Positions 1 through 16,400 of a stretch of 64,000 nucleotides of DNA are shown one piece after another. Under the pieces are notes generated by a model, which did not search any database, was not told the DNA's origin, and saw only the letters and a program-made list of their open reading frames with translations. Position numbers and translations under genes: made by a program. This stretch comes from Glandiceps talaboti. Lineage: Eukaryota > Hemichordata > Enteropneusta > Spengelidae. Positions within the stretch are counted from its first letter, which is position 1. Every line of letters begins with the position of its first letter. Location of the stretch: NCBI RefSeq assembly GCF_964340395.1, contig NC_135552.1, positions 26,429,181 through 26,493,180 on the forward strand, in the 5' to 3' direction.

Positions 1-61
1 TTATGGCATGTTTTACAAATTGTTTTCACACTGTTATAAATCCATCTTCTCCTTCTCACAG

Positions 62-4023
<3,962 letters not shown>

Positions 4024-5430
4024 TACAACCTATAATTAAGTATATATTTACTTTTATATTAATTTTCATATCGATTTGACATTTTATGCTATCATAATAT
4101 CAGGGATCGTTGCATAGAACAATGCGATATTTAGTAAAACTCTGCCAGATAAAGTCATATTTCTATCATTTTTTTTTCAATACATATAGATAATATACTA
4201 TTTCTATTTTGGGAACGAGTAGGCAAATATACACCTTTGGCTTTTGCAGTGTTAAAATGAACCCATCTCGTTCAGTGAAGAAGAGAGCTTTCAAATTTCA
4301 TTTTCTTTCAAATGTACATCTTGAATAATCATGGGGTTTCGATTTCTCTATCGTTCTTCTCCACACCACCTCCCTTGAAGTCGACGCTTCAAGCCCCCAA
4401 ACGGTTAACCTAACGGGCTACCATGAATAAACCAAAACCTAATGGGGTGCCGATATCGTTGTTAAGTGCAAACACCGGTGGCATTTTTTTAATATTCGTA
4501 AATATCTAATAGCGCCATTATTTTGTATTATGACTATCCTCGAATAGAATATTAGTTCACAAGTGACTGTGTATAGGCCATGCAAGCTGAGAGAGGGAAA
4601 CCCAAAGTCTGGGAGACAAAGAGTGATAGTAACTCATGGCCAAAGTTAGCATGATTGTAAAGAGAGAAACAGACTGAAAGAAATTATCGACAAAACTCTT
4701 TGTCCAGCCAGGCAATGTTTTGTCTCAGATTTCACGATTTTCGTTGTAACCATAGTTAAGATAGCAAATCATATCGAAATATGAATACATTTTTATACAT
4801 CGTCTCGTCAAAATTGTGTTATTGACATCACACGTGAAATTCTTGATAATAAAAACGTTCTTCGAATGTTTTCGGTTGAATTACTTGTGAGGGCGTTCTG
4901 TAAAAATATGCATGTGTCAGTGTTTTCATCAAATTATAACAAATGTTGTATGATGTGATCCAACAAGTCTAATCTGTAAGATTATAGTGTACTGATATAT
5001 GTTGATAAGAAGTTGAAAGTTGTCAAAATGTACGAATGTTGAATAAACATGAATAAGATAATTTTGAAATGGTTACATTGATGTTAACACTAAAACTTGT
5101 ATTGTATTTTGTAAAATGTTAAAAGAACCGTTCTTAAGACAGGAGTAAAGTTTATATCATAGGTGTGTCTTACACTTCTGTAATTAATGCCACACTGTCT
5201 TTGTTTCCTTTGGGGCGCAAAAACAGTCTTTTGGTAATAATATGCGTATTGGAACCAGTGTTTTCATTGTCAAGTCTTCTCAATGTGCTAAATTGAATTA
5301 AGAAAATACACAATAGTAGTTATTTTATGGATGTACATGTAACATTTACTGACTTATATAAAATGAATGTATTATTGTTTAATCATATGTACACGTATCC
5401 AGCCGGTGACCTTATACATTATAGGAGGGG

Positions 5431-5552
5431 GAGCCTTCAGTCATTAAAGGGGCGGGTGAAAGCAAGCACGGTCTGGTGCGTAAAATGACGTGATCCTCCC
5501 CCTAAATCCCTCATCCCGTCCCGCTTGTAATTAGTAATTACTGAAGGCTCCC
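5431..5552. repeat. Imperfect inverted repeat (foldback)
   Basis: GGAGCCTTCAGTCATTA at the left is mirrored by TAATTACTGAAGGCTCC at the right, with GGGGCGGG and CCCGTCCCG inside. This looks like a small foldback or MITE-like element. Confidence 0.6.
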
Positions 5553-6068
5553 TAAATAAACCATGTCGTCACTTTATAGATACTTGTACATGTCATTAGT
5601 GTGTTATTGCTATGCAAATCATGACGTAACTACGCCACAAAGTATGTAATCTAAAATAGTTAATTATTTATGCGATAATAATGAGACTGTAATCGAAATT
5701 TTAGAAGATAAGGCTTTGAATTATAGTATTAAATGACATGTTATGACACCAGTCTGATTTGTAACGTTGTATACGTGTTCTGTTTCCTAATAAAGATAAT
5801 GTACGTACCTGGTGACACTTCAGTGTATGCATCTACAGTATACAAGTGTACATGGCATGTTGGCTCACGCAGTGCAATAATGTGATAACACACTTCAGCA
5901 TACACCATGCTGTCTTTTGACACATTTCACTATCTGTATTTGTTTGATGTAATTCGGCAAGTTTGTGAGGTTGTTGAATGCAAGAACGAGGAAGATGAAC
6001 TCCGAAAGACTGTCCAGTATCTTAGTCTGAATAGACAGCATTTCCAAATATTATACTCTCGCAGAACC

Positions 6069-6506
6069 ATACTACTACGGCAATCAAGCTATAGGCAAAC
6101 TAAGATAGACACAAACTAAAACTATTGTTGATATACTACTATGGAAATCAAGCTATAGGCAAACTAAGATAGACACAAACTAAAACAATTGTTGATATAC
6201 TACTATGGAAATCAAGCTATAGGCAAACTAAGATAGACACAAACTAAAACAATTGTTGATATACTACTATGGAAATCAAGCTATAGGCAAACTAAGATAG
6301 ACACAAACTAAAACAATTGTTGATATACTACTATGGAAATCAAGCTATAGGCAAACTAAGATAGACACAAACTAAAACTACTGTTGATATACTACTATGG
6401 AAATCAAGCTATAGGCAAACTAAGATAGACACAAACTAAAACAATTGTTGATATACTACTATGGAAATCAAGCTATAGGCAAACTAAACGTAGACACAAA
6501 TTAGAC
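6069..6506. repeat. 64-bp tandem repeat, about 7 copies
   Basis: Each unit contains GGAAATCAAGCTATAGGC and AAACTAAGATAGACACAAAC. Copies are almost identical. Diverged single copies of the same sequence lie at about 13400-13455 (inverted) and 54908-54960 (direct), so the array probably expanded from part of a dispersed element. Confidence 0.9.
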
Positions 6507-7754
6507 CGGTTCTATTCATTGAAATGTGGATTTCTTGAATGGGATTCCAATGACGTATCTGAATCAGTTTTGACTTCGAGGATTTCCCGGAGCTCCCTTG
6601 AGCCGCCCCGCACCCCATTCCATCACTCCAAATCGCCCCTATTAATTATAAACCCCTGTCTCTCTGAGCAGTCCACAACCTCCCCATAACTCTAGATCTT
6701 TTGCCCTGCCCGTTAACTTCATCACCACGCTCCTTGTACTGACTGTGTGAGATGTAGAACATCTTGTAAGTTAGAACACGAATGATAATGATGAATCTAT
6801 CTCTGATCGATTTTGGATTAGTTTTCTATCTTGAAAATTGAAACCTTGTTATTTTGTAACCATACAGACAGGTAATATTACAATTTTGTAAAACCTACAC
6901 TGTGATGCCCTAGTAGTGTCAGATTGTACTGAACATTCATTTGAAGCAATGGACAGGAATACAAATACTGGATTATTTTGTAGTTATCTAGATAGGCTAT
7001 ACACGTGTGTATAACGAGGTGCACGTCACAGTAGACGGTGTTTATTCGCTTCATGGAAGTAATCCCAAATCCTATAGATTGTCAAAGTAGTTCGGTTCAA
7101 TATCACAGTATGTGATTGTGCTCCAGTCGATCAACCGCTGCAGGCGCGCTCATCCGAAACGTAAAAAAAACACGTCAAACTATACTAACACCCACGCTTA
7201 AGGTTATCATGAGTACTTTTGCTGCTACTTTGGCCAAGAAAACTGCAAAGTACAAAATCAGGGGTACCTTTAGGTTGTAATCTAAAATAGAGATTTAAAA
7301 TGGTTCCCGAATTCTACGGGGAATATAAACCAGATTTAAACTGAATACCTCCGATCCCGTAAAGGCGAAACCATAGACTTTTGTTCCTACATACATATCA
7401 TTGGAAGCTATATAAAAAAGCTTTATAGTACATATCCTGTGCGCTTTGTTAGGTTTAATGTATGATGTACAAACATATAGGAAATTTGACGCTTGCATTC
7501 TAAGATAGGACCTTATTATCAAAAGTCATTAATTATGCAAATAACTTCTTACTATCAAAAACTGTAACAAACGTGCACTTTGTTATCATCAATGAATACA
7601 CCAATTATATGAAATTTGGAGATTGTTTTCTTAAGATACAGCCTAATTGCCGAAATTAATTAATCTATGCAAAGAATTCATTAAAACTAAAAAGTTATGT
7701 CAACGAACTTCATAGGACATGTTCGCATTATAATGGTTGACAAAGTGCACGCGC

Positions 7755-7839
<85 letters not shown>
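7755..7839. repeat. (AT)n microsatellite
   Basis: About 85 bp of pure alternating AT follows GCACGCGCG. Confidence 0.95.
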
Positions 7840-7843
<4 letters not shown>

Positions 7844-8639
7844 GGTGAACTTTAAGGTACAAATATAATGACGTCATCAGCTACAGAATATACTGCCTGA
7901 CTAAAATATATTTTATCTATTCACGTAAAACCAAACACTCTATGGAGCCAGTTTTTTATCGCAAAAACTTTATTGTTGTGCATATAATTCAATACCTAGA
8001 ATCAAATGTAAAAATCTATTCTGAAAGAAAAAGTGAACACGGATTTTGAAAATGTGGCTAAGGCTAAAGGTTACATATTATTGGATTACTAGCACTTTGA
8101 ATAACAAAGAGTAGATGAATATTTAGTACATTTCATAAAACTCATATTTACGAGAGCGAAATTTAAAGTTTCCCAAGTTATATACGAATAATTACACTTT
8201 TACAGCGACACGGACAAGGCGACACGGACAAGGCGACACGGACAAGGCGAAAGGCATAATGAAGCATTGTCGAAGAGCCTGTAACTTTTCAAATGGGCAG
8301 CGGAGAAGTTTGAGAACAAAACTTATGTGATAGGTGTGCGCGCCGTATAACCCGAATACTTTAGTATATCAGTGAGTTCGATTCATCACATCCGAACTTG
8401 TTGTCTATCACGATAAAGATCTCGTACTGGTGTAACACACAAGACAATGTAATGGAAGGTAAATTCAATTTCATATTCATATTCATATACGGAATATCAT
8501 CCTTTCAATTCTCTACCAGCAAAGTTGGCATCGGATTGAGATTGTGTCTGGAATGACATTGCTATGAGTTTACTAAATATTTTTTTTATCTGACATTAAT
8601 ATCATTCATAAAGGCAAACATTATATTACAAAAAAAAAA

Positions 8640-9400
8640 TTATTGGTCATACACTTCACCATAGGAACAAGGTCGACAAGCGCAATCTGCCGGCATTTTC
8701 ATTATCACGACTTTCTTTCCATTTGCCGAATCTGGACAGGAGAAGGTAACCCGACGATTCCAAAACTGTAAGGGAGCGCAACAGTTGCACGCGTCACGTG
8801 ATACGAGTTTTGATCTTGGATTGTCCCAATAAGGTACGGATCTCGAGCGACACGTTCCATGACAAGTATGCACTGTGAATGACATAGAATCACAACCACG
8901 TAGTTTGACTTTATAGACCCGTGGGACAAGTTTACACGTTTCGCTCCCATACGCTAGGACCATTCCATCCATCAAACATACAACTCCTATAATTAGTAAT
9001 GGCGACCATATCGTCTGAAATGAAAGAATACATAGGACTTTATACATCCGACAAGTACAGTATAGGGTACATCGTAGACCTTCCACCAAGTGGGTGGAGG
9101 GTCTATGGGTACATGTATATTTTAGTATTTGAAGAGGCGGCGAGGTGCAAAACAGTATGGAAATAAATTTAAAGTTCATAATAATTGGGAGGGTATGGTT
9201 ATATATTAGTTGTATTTTCGACGTTATGTATCCTCAATGTATATTGTTTGAAAGAAATGATCGGTTTCTTTTGCGGGGGTGGGTGGGGGGAAAGAACAGA
9301 CAAGAATGCTTCTGATCTCTTCTCCCTGAAAATGTTAAAGAAACTGGGTGACCCCCAATCACTATAGAGTGAATGAAGTAATGAACTTAGATTGATATAT

Positions 9401-9466
<66 letters not shown>

Positions 9467-9489
9467 CAAATGTAGATAGATAGATAGAC

Positions 9490-9524
<35 letters not shown>

Positions 9525-9604
9525 TAGATAGATAGATAGCTATATATATATAGATAGATAGCTAGATAGATAGATAGATAGCTATATATATATAGATAGC
9601 TAGC

Positions 9605-9687
<83 letters not shown>

Positions 9688-9899
9688 CAACAACAATTAC
9701 AATGATATCTCTTCCCAACTTGATTGCAAAGTTGGGAATGCTTGTTCGAAAACATGACTGCGACGCCATAGTATATCATGTCAAGAATGAAAGCATTTCT
9801 TAACGGCATTCATCTGAAGTTTTGCTTGTATGTTGCGCAGTTGGAGTGTTTTTGCCTTACCTTTATCAAGATGGTCCCGGAGCGTCTACTCTTCGTCAT
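8640..9899 (-). CDS. Cystine-knot hormone subunit, bursicon-alpha-like
   Basis: Two exons on the minus strand: 9861-9899, encoding MTKSRRSGTILIK (donor AAAG|GTAAGG), and 8640-9014 (acceptor TTTCATTTCAG). They join in phase 0 to give 137 residues. The N-terminus is basic and then hydrophobic (LLIIGVVCLMDGMVLA), a plausible signal peptide. The mature part has the cystine-knot pattern C-x13-C-x9-C-HGT-C, then CNCC, x13, CP, and CACRPC near the end. The CxCC and CxCRPC motifs and spacings match bursicon alpha as I recall it; the middle (RSVPYW, APLQFW..VTFSCP) also resembles DAN-type BMP antagonists. In arthropods bursicon alpha pairs with partner of bursicon to activate the LGR2/rickets receptor. 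A partner-of-bursicon exon lies at 57333, which supports this call. GPA2 or a DAN-family antagonist are alternatives. Confidence 0.75.
9015..9860 (-). other. Intron of the bursicon-alpha-like gene
   Basis: This 846-bp intron has a GTAAGG donor and a TTTCATTTCAG acceptor. Its middle third is a GATA microsatellite, and it shows no coding potential. Confidence 0.75.
9402..9686. repeat. (GATA)n / (GACA)n microsatellite
   Basis: About 285 bp of GATA units are interrupted by GACA and TATATATA blocks, inside the intron of the bursicon-alpha-like gene. Confidence 0.95.
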
Positions 9900-11674
9900 G
9901 TTGGAGGCTGATACATCAGGCAAAGACTGACTATGTGTTTGTTTAATTCGTCAAGTTATAAGACGAGTGTCCACGGGTTTGCTATTTGACGTCAAGTAGT
10001 TCTTCTAATTGTAATTACATGTAGGACATGCTAACGTTAGAAGGTTTCTGTGGAATGGCAGGCAAGTGTAACACGGCTCGGTTCACGAATGAACATTTTT
10101 CCTCACAACGCCGACTCAAAAGTGTTCATGTATTGGAAAGGAAAGCATAACTTACAAGGGTTTCTTTGACGCATTTCCTCACGAAAAGTGTGATTGATTT
10201 ATTACACGATGCACAAACTTGGCTTCTTCAAGAACTCGAAATGAACCTAACGGTGGGAATCATAATCAACAACTTCATGCTAAGAATCGTGAAAAGGGGA
10301 TCGTTTTCGAGGTTTTGATATCACGGTATTTTAGGAGATTGAATTACAGAAATGATTACAATTCCTTTCTGAGTTGTGTATGTTTGAATGTTTTTAGCTT
10401 CCAACGGATGTCTTGGTTTTGTCATAGATCTTGGAGGCCCTACAACATCCATGATGTTGTTTATATGTGTGTCCGTGCATGCTCAATTAAGAATTTGTTT
10501 TTATGGTGGCAATAATTTACAAATGCATACTACTAGACACAAAATGAATTATTGTGTGATGCTGTTTAAAGCGAAATGCTTGTAGCATAATTACAATGTA
10601 TTGTAACTGTTAATTCAACCAATTTTCATGAGAAACTATCCATCGAGAGATCTTACAGTTCATATCAAAAATGGTTAACTTTTTACCTCTTGTCTGTCTG
10701 CCGATGAGTCTGTTTAATCAGCGTTATCCTTTGCGGAAAAAATTCTTACCCATCTTGATTCAATATACATATATTTGCATCTACAAATGTCAACAGAGAT
10801 AATTGGATATTAAGCATACATCTTTGTTGTTTGCGTAACCCTTAGTGTTATAAGCTCCGTATGGTTTTCGAATCAAGATTGTCATTTAGTTTTCACTCCC
10901 TCAAAACCACAAAAAACTGCTTTAGGCAAAACGATGTAATATGAGATTTTGTAGGCTCCATTAAACATTACAAATGTGATGAAAATAATGGACGGAAGGC
11001 TATCAGACATGCGTAGTCTATTATGTAACACTCTCTTGATAGTTGGTCAATAAATTTCTAGGAAATAAAGGTATTTTCATATTGTTAGTTTCTAGAGTCA
11101 TTTCATGATTTCACATCAATATTTTTCCCCAGTTGGCTAGAAGTACCGAATTCAAAATCTTTTTCAGTTCGATTATTGTTTCAGTGATACACCATTGCAT
11201 CATTGCATCATGGGTCTTGGCAGACATGAATATTTATTAGATACACAATGAATATTCAGGGTTAATCATCTGAAGGATGTAAATTTATAGAAGTTATGAA
11301 TATTCAGTGTACATTTAATAAATACTCATACCTGCTAGAACCAATGAAGCTATGGTGTCCACTGTAAGAGCAATAGAGTATTGAACAAAGTATGCACTTC
11401 CCTGTTGTCATGACAATGAAGTACACGTTACAATAACTGTGCAATATCAGTTATGATATGAAATCTGTGAGCATGTAACAAATTAAGGTTGATAACACTC
11501 AAGTGACACTGTCACTTTGGAAAATTAGAAACCAGATGGAAATGTCAATTTTTGAACTTGACAACAAAATTGTAGGATATGAAGCCATGATTTTACTTTT
11601 TTACAGATTCCACACAGTTCTGAACTCTTTCTCACCAGAAACACATACATCTCCTAACAAATGGCAGCCAGACT

Positions 11675-11849
11675 CAATCTGATTAAAATCCGATGTAGTG
11701 TACACGTCGTGATTTCTTTTTAGCTCTTACGTTTACTGTTGTTTGTTCTTTTGCATGTAATGAGTGCTCACAAAACAACAAACGCCAGTAAACGTAATAG
11801 CCAAAAAGTAATAGTGATGTCTACACTACATCGAATTTTAATCAGATTG
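11675..11849. mobile_element. Small foldback MITE
   Basis: Terminal inverted repeats read CAATCTGATTAAAATCCGAT at the left and the near-complement ATCGAATTTTAATCAGATTG at the right. An inner pair, CTTACGTTTACTG and CAGTAAACGTAA, lets the whole 175 bp fold. The same terminus bounds the larger element at 59385-61106, so this may be a deletion derivative of the same family. Confidence 0.7.
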
Positions 11850-12357
11850 CAGCCAAACTGTGCATATATGTAAAACACTGCGTATGTTCATTTTGAAAGT
11901 CCTATCATTCATACACAAGTTCCCTTCTGCTACGTTTTGACTGGAAAACAGACATGTTATAAACAGATAACTTTTCCTTTTTAAGTGTCAAAACATGTAT
12001 CTTTCCCAATCAAACATGGCAACAAGAGAACTTATGTATGAATGTAATTCTTTGTCAAAAGTATGCAATAAAATGAAACACATTCATTCCCTGAAAGAGC
12101 TGATACATTAAATTCCTGTATTCTTTAATATTTTAATTGTTACAAAAATCTCTATATATCTTACATTATACATTTTTTCAACCTCTGAAGTGCATATGAG
12201 TATTTATTGTAGAATGTTTTGATTTTAAGCGAGTGAAAAAACCCAGAGATGGTTCTCATTTAGACTGTCAGATAAGTGTTGTTCAGTCCTAGACTTCTTA
12301 ACCATGACTGAGTGCTGACTGATAGCATGATACAAATGTCTGTATCTTAGATTATAA

Positions 12358-12746
12358 TATACCTAGTGATAATGCTGTGCCATGATTCGCTAGAATCAGT
12401 CACGTGATAGGAAAATAGAATGACTATTTCCCTAGGGGAATAGTTCCATCAACTATTACATGGTCACATGACCACTGTGAGTTCAAAATAGCAGCTTCTG
12501 ACGATGTCGTCTGCCACCGCGAGTTCACAGCATGAGGTATATTATAAAACACATATTGCCTGGCCTATATTCGGGCTATAGCACCTGTTCATTACCCCAT
12601 CGTGACTGTGAGTTACCAGAATCACATGCTATTTCCCTCGGCCTTCAGCCTTGGGAAATATCATGCAATTCTGGTAACTCACAGTCCCTTGGGTGTAATA
12701 AACGGGTGCTATAGCCTTCATGGCCAGGCAATATGTGTTCAATATG
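12358..12746. mobile_element. Dispersed palindromic element, copy 1
   Basis: About 390 bp is nearly identical to 33640-34032. Both contain TCACGTGATAGGAAAATAG, a central hairpin (GTGAGTTACCAGA against TCTGGTAACTCAC around CCTCGGCCTTC) and outer AACACATATTGCCTGGCC against GGCCAGGCAATATGTGTT. It has no coding content; the structure fits a non-autonomous foldback element. Confidence 0.8.
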
Positions 12747-12904
12747 CTGGCTGATAGCGTGGCACAAATATCTGTATCTCACACACTAGTTCTCATTTAG
12801 AATGTTTCATATTCTTTCCTTTCTTCTTTTTTCTGCCTTTCCTTTTTGTCTGCTGTGGGGTGTTTGTACCTGCAATTAAAATAATTAAAATAGCCTTCAG
12901 TATA

Positions 12905-13190
12905 CCATGTGCAAGTCAAGTTGAACAAAGAATATGGAATTTATACCCAGGTCATTCTTCATTATGACAATGTGCATCTATTTCACAATAACATCTGTCT
13001 ACATCACTGGTTATGCTTTGCTTCAAATACGAGTCAAAATGTTGGAAAACTTGACATTTCTTTTTGCAAATATTGCATGTACTCGGATAATTATATTATT
13101 CCCTTATATTTTTCTTCATTCAGCTGAAAAATACTCATGACCTAAGGGGCCTTGTTGGTACTCATGTAGTGACAAGGTTCCTTACAGTGC
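12905..13190 (-). mobile_element. Partial copy of a dispersed element (family also at 22855 and 49107)
   Basis: Read on the minus strand, this matches 22855-23210 and 49107-49435. Shared blocks include CATGAGTATTTT, GAATGAAGAAAA, ATAACATAATTAT and ATATTCCATA. It is more diverged than the other two copies. Confidence 0.6.
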
Positions 13191-13307
13191 TTTCACTTGA
13201 AGTATGAACGATGAAGTACTGTAACATGTTGATACATTAATGAAGTTGTCCTGATGCAAGGATGTAGATTTAGCTATAGTAGTCACAACATTGCCAATTC
13301 AGTGCGT

Positions 13308-13308
<1 letters not shown>

Positions 13309-13372
<64 letters not shown>
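13309..13372. repeat. (CA)n microsatellite
   Basis: 64 bp of uninterrupted CA. Confidence 0.95.
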
Positions 13373-13376
<4 letters not shown>

Positions 13377-13474
13377 AGCTTATATTAACATGTTGCAACA
13401 ATGATTTTAGTTTGCGTCTATCTTAGTTTGCTATAGTTTGTTTTTCATAGTAGTAGTAAAGTTGACTCCCAATA

Positions 13475-16400
13475 TTACCACAGATACAGATAGTCACCTT
13501 TTGGAAGCACATCAGGATATGGTGGAAAAGTTGCTGGGATGCGCTCCTGACTTCTTAAGAGTGATGTCATTAAATTGGTATCCAACGGCAACCATTCGGA
13601 TACAGAAGTTGCTGTAGTAGTCTTGGCCTTACTCCCTAGGTTGTATGTCCCCCTAGAACAGTGGTAAAAAATATTCACAAACAAAAAAGTGTTGGCTAAG
13701 GGTGTTCTAGGGCTTTTCATCAACAATTTGCTCAGATCAACTAAAGGTCAAGTAAGGGTCAAGTAAAGGTCATAACACTTCACTCGAGTAAAAAGGTCAC
13801 CCTTATGGGCTAGGAAAGTTGAAATTTGTGCATTGTATGTATACACTACATTCACCATGCCTGATTTTTAAAAATTGATTTTAACTGAGAATAGGTGGGA
13901 GTATTATTGAACAAAATAAGAGCAACACTGAGTTTAACTTTGAAGAGTTTATTTTTGAGTCACATTCTATGTTAGCATAGGTATTGGACTAGGCAACAGT
14001 ATAAAACAGGTAAAACAGAGAGATATTGACAAACGACTGTGCGTAGCATGCACATTTTATGTTCCCCAAGAACAAATTAGATAGATAAGAAACAGGCTTC
14101 CCACAGACCACTCATTACAAATATAAACAACACCACACTCCTGTTGACAAGCAGGCACTGTATGTGCACACACATATCATTTGTAACTTTGAATCAATAC
14201 ACATGTATTTGTCAAGATCTGAGCCTGCAATGTGATGACTTTCAATAGCTTGTTTGTTCCAAGGACGATGTCTGTGTGTCTGTGTATCAGTAGGGATCAG
14301 ATGATGTTGTTTATATTTGTAATGAGTGGTCTGTGGGAAGCCTGTTTCTTATCTATCTAAATGTTCTCAGGGAACATAAAATGTGATATGCACAGTTGTT
14401 CGGCGATCCCTCGCTATTTCACCTGTACAAGCATTGAATTCCTTTCATACTAGTATCTCTTAGTCAATCAAGTACACAGATTTTAACTTTGACTTACCTC
14501 TTGGCTTGGTCAGAGTCAACAGTTTGGTGGATACAGACATGAAGGTCGCCACGTGAATGGGAAAGTAAGAATTGACCGACTGGCAGTCTGCTTGGCAAAA
14601 GGAATAGTTGAACATTTTACTTATAATTCTAGATTGAAAGTTCTCATTTATCAGAAAACAAACACATATTGTAGTAATACCTTAGTCTGATCTGGGACTT
14701 TGCAACCTTTGAGATGACACATCAAATTTTTATAATAATCTTTATTTGTCCAAATAAATTCGGAAATTTGTTGAATGGTCGCCGCAGAGCAGCGCCCTAG
14801 TGCCCTAGTGTTGAAGAAGCAGGAGGAAACCGGAGTGCCCGGGGAAAACCTGCGTTGTTCGGCAGGGTCAAACTGAGCATCACCCTTCTTACATGCAGAC
14901 CTAGTTAAATTTTAAATCAAACCCAGCCAACACCAGGCGGGTTCGAACCCAGACTGCAGAGGTAAGAGGCGTACGAGCTAACCGCTCGGCCACTGACAAC
15001 CCTAGTGAGTGCTGATTGGTTGGTTGGATTTGGTTGGTTGGTTGGTTGGTTAGTTGGTGGGTTGATTGATGTATTGACTGCGTGATTGACGGATTTATTT
15101 ATTTATTTATTGATGAATGGATGGATATATGGTTGCATAGTTGATTGATTGGTTGGTTGGATTTGGTTGGTTGGTTGGTTGGTTGGTTGTTGATCGATCG
15201 ATCAATCAAAGGGAGAATGAACAGAAATATCAAGGCAAGGAAACTGATGGAGACTTATTTACAGTATTTCTTAGGAGAATAGAATTCAACGGAAGAATTC
15301 AAAGTGTTCTAGAAGACGACAGGAGATTCTCTTAATTATGTGGACGTGTCCATAAACATGTACGATCAAGATTTGGAAGAAGTGGGAGAGGAGCTAACGT
15401 GATATTAACCCTTCCTGTCAACTGACTTTATATTGCCTATTATCAAATGAGTGCTGGTGTCAATGCATACAAGTCCTGTCAACTGACTTTATACTACCTA
15501 TCATCAAATGAGTGCTGGTGTCAATGTGTACCTACTTCTTCAAATGTGTTTATGTTTACTGAAAAGTGATTCTACTTACATTTTGAGCTTTTCAAAGACA
15601 GTATGTAACATCTTCATAGATCCCGCTGGACTGTACGGAAATACAACCCAAATTTAAATATTACAATGCATTCAATTGAATCTATTGATTCATTTGTCAC
15701 CTTGTACAATGTCTAATTATTGGTATTGTAAACACTTTTCAGTGAATACATTGTGATTCTCTGATTGAAAAATGATTTAAAACTTGCCACTCCATCTATC
15801 GATAATATTGACCACTAATTAACAGATACAATGTTTTACTGTAAGTAACTGACCAATTTTTAATGAATATATCTTTTGTTTAATTTGATGTAAAAAATAT
15901 ATCCCAGTTGGAGCTAATGCAGCTAAGTTTTGATTGTTATTTCAAGTTATAGTACAGATCAAACTTTGAAGGTTTAGATGGAGGTTACTTATTTCCATTT
16001 ATTTGATGTGTATTTAACCATAGTGACAAACTGACAGTAAGTTATTTTATGTCATAAATACATCTTATTCTATTATAACTCCAGGACAGTAGTAACTGAA
16101 TCATCTTGTAGTGAAAACATTTGACTCTGGCTTTATGTTAAACGTTGTTATAGCTAAAATGATGTAGGCTTGGTGTTTCACTCATGCAACATGACATTTA
16201 ATACAGCTAAATTGATGTAGGCTTGGTGTTTCACTCATGCAACATGACATTTAATACAGCTAAAATGATGTAGGCTTGGTGTTTCACTCATGTGACATGA
16301 CATTTAATACAGCTAAAATGATGTAGGCTTGGTGTTTCACTCTTGCAACATGACATTTAATACAGCTAAAATGATGTAGGCTTGGTGTTTCACTCATGTG

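Larger units (their letters stand above)
4024..8639. other. Intergenic stretch without a supported gene
   Basis: After the stop codon the sequence is AT-rich with no exon-like frame. Several AATAAA-like motifs (for example near 4427 and 5041) could end the beta-lactamase-like transcript, but none is clearly favoured. It contains a small foldback (5431-5552), a 64-bp tandem array (6069-6506) and an AT microsatellite (7755-7839). A 15-bp CGACACGGACAAGG-type repeat occurs three times at 8204-8250. Confidence 0.6.
9900..13474. other. Intergenic stretch with transposon copies, no gene seen
   Basis: No exon-like frame or conserved domain was found. The stretch contains a foldback MITE (11675-11849), a dispersed palindromic element (12358-12746), part of another dispersed element (12905-13190) and a CA microsatellite. 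The 3' UTR of the ICE2 gene should run into the right end of this stretch. Confidence 0.55.

Noticed and set aside
14930-15003. tRNA gene (minus strand)
   Set aside because: Box A and box B are present but the arms do not form a proper cloverleaf, and the sequence continues into a SINE body.
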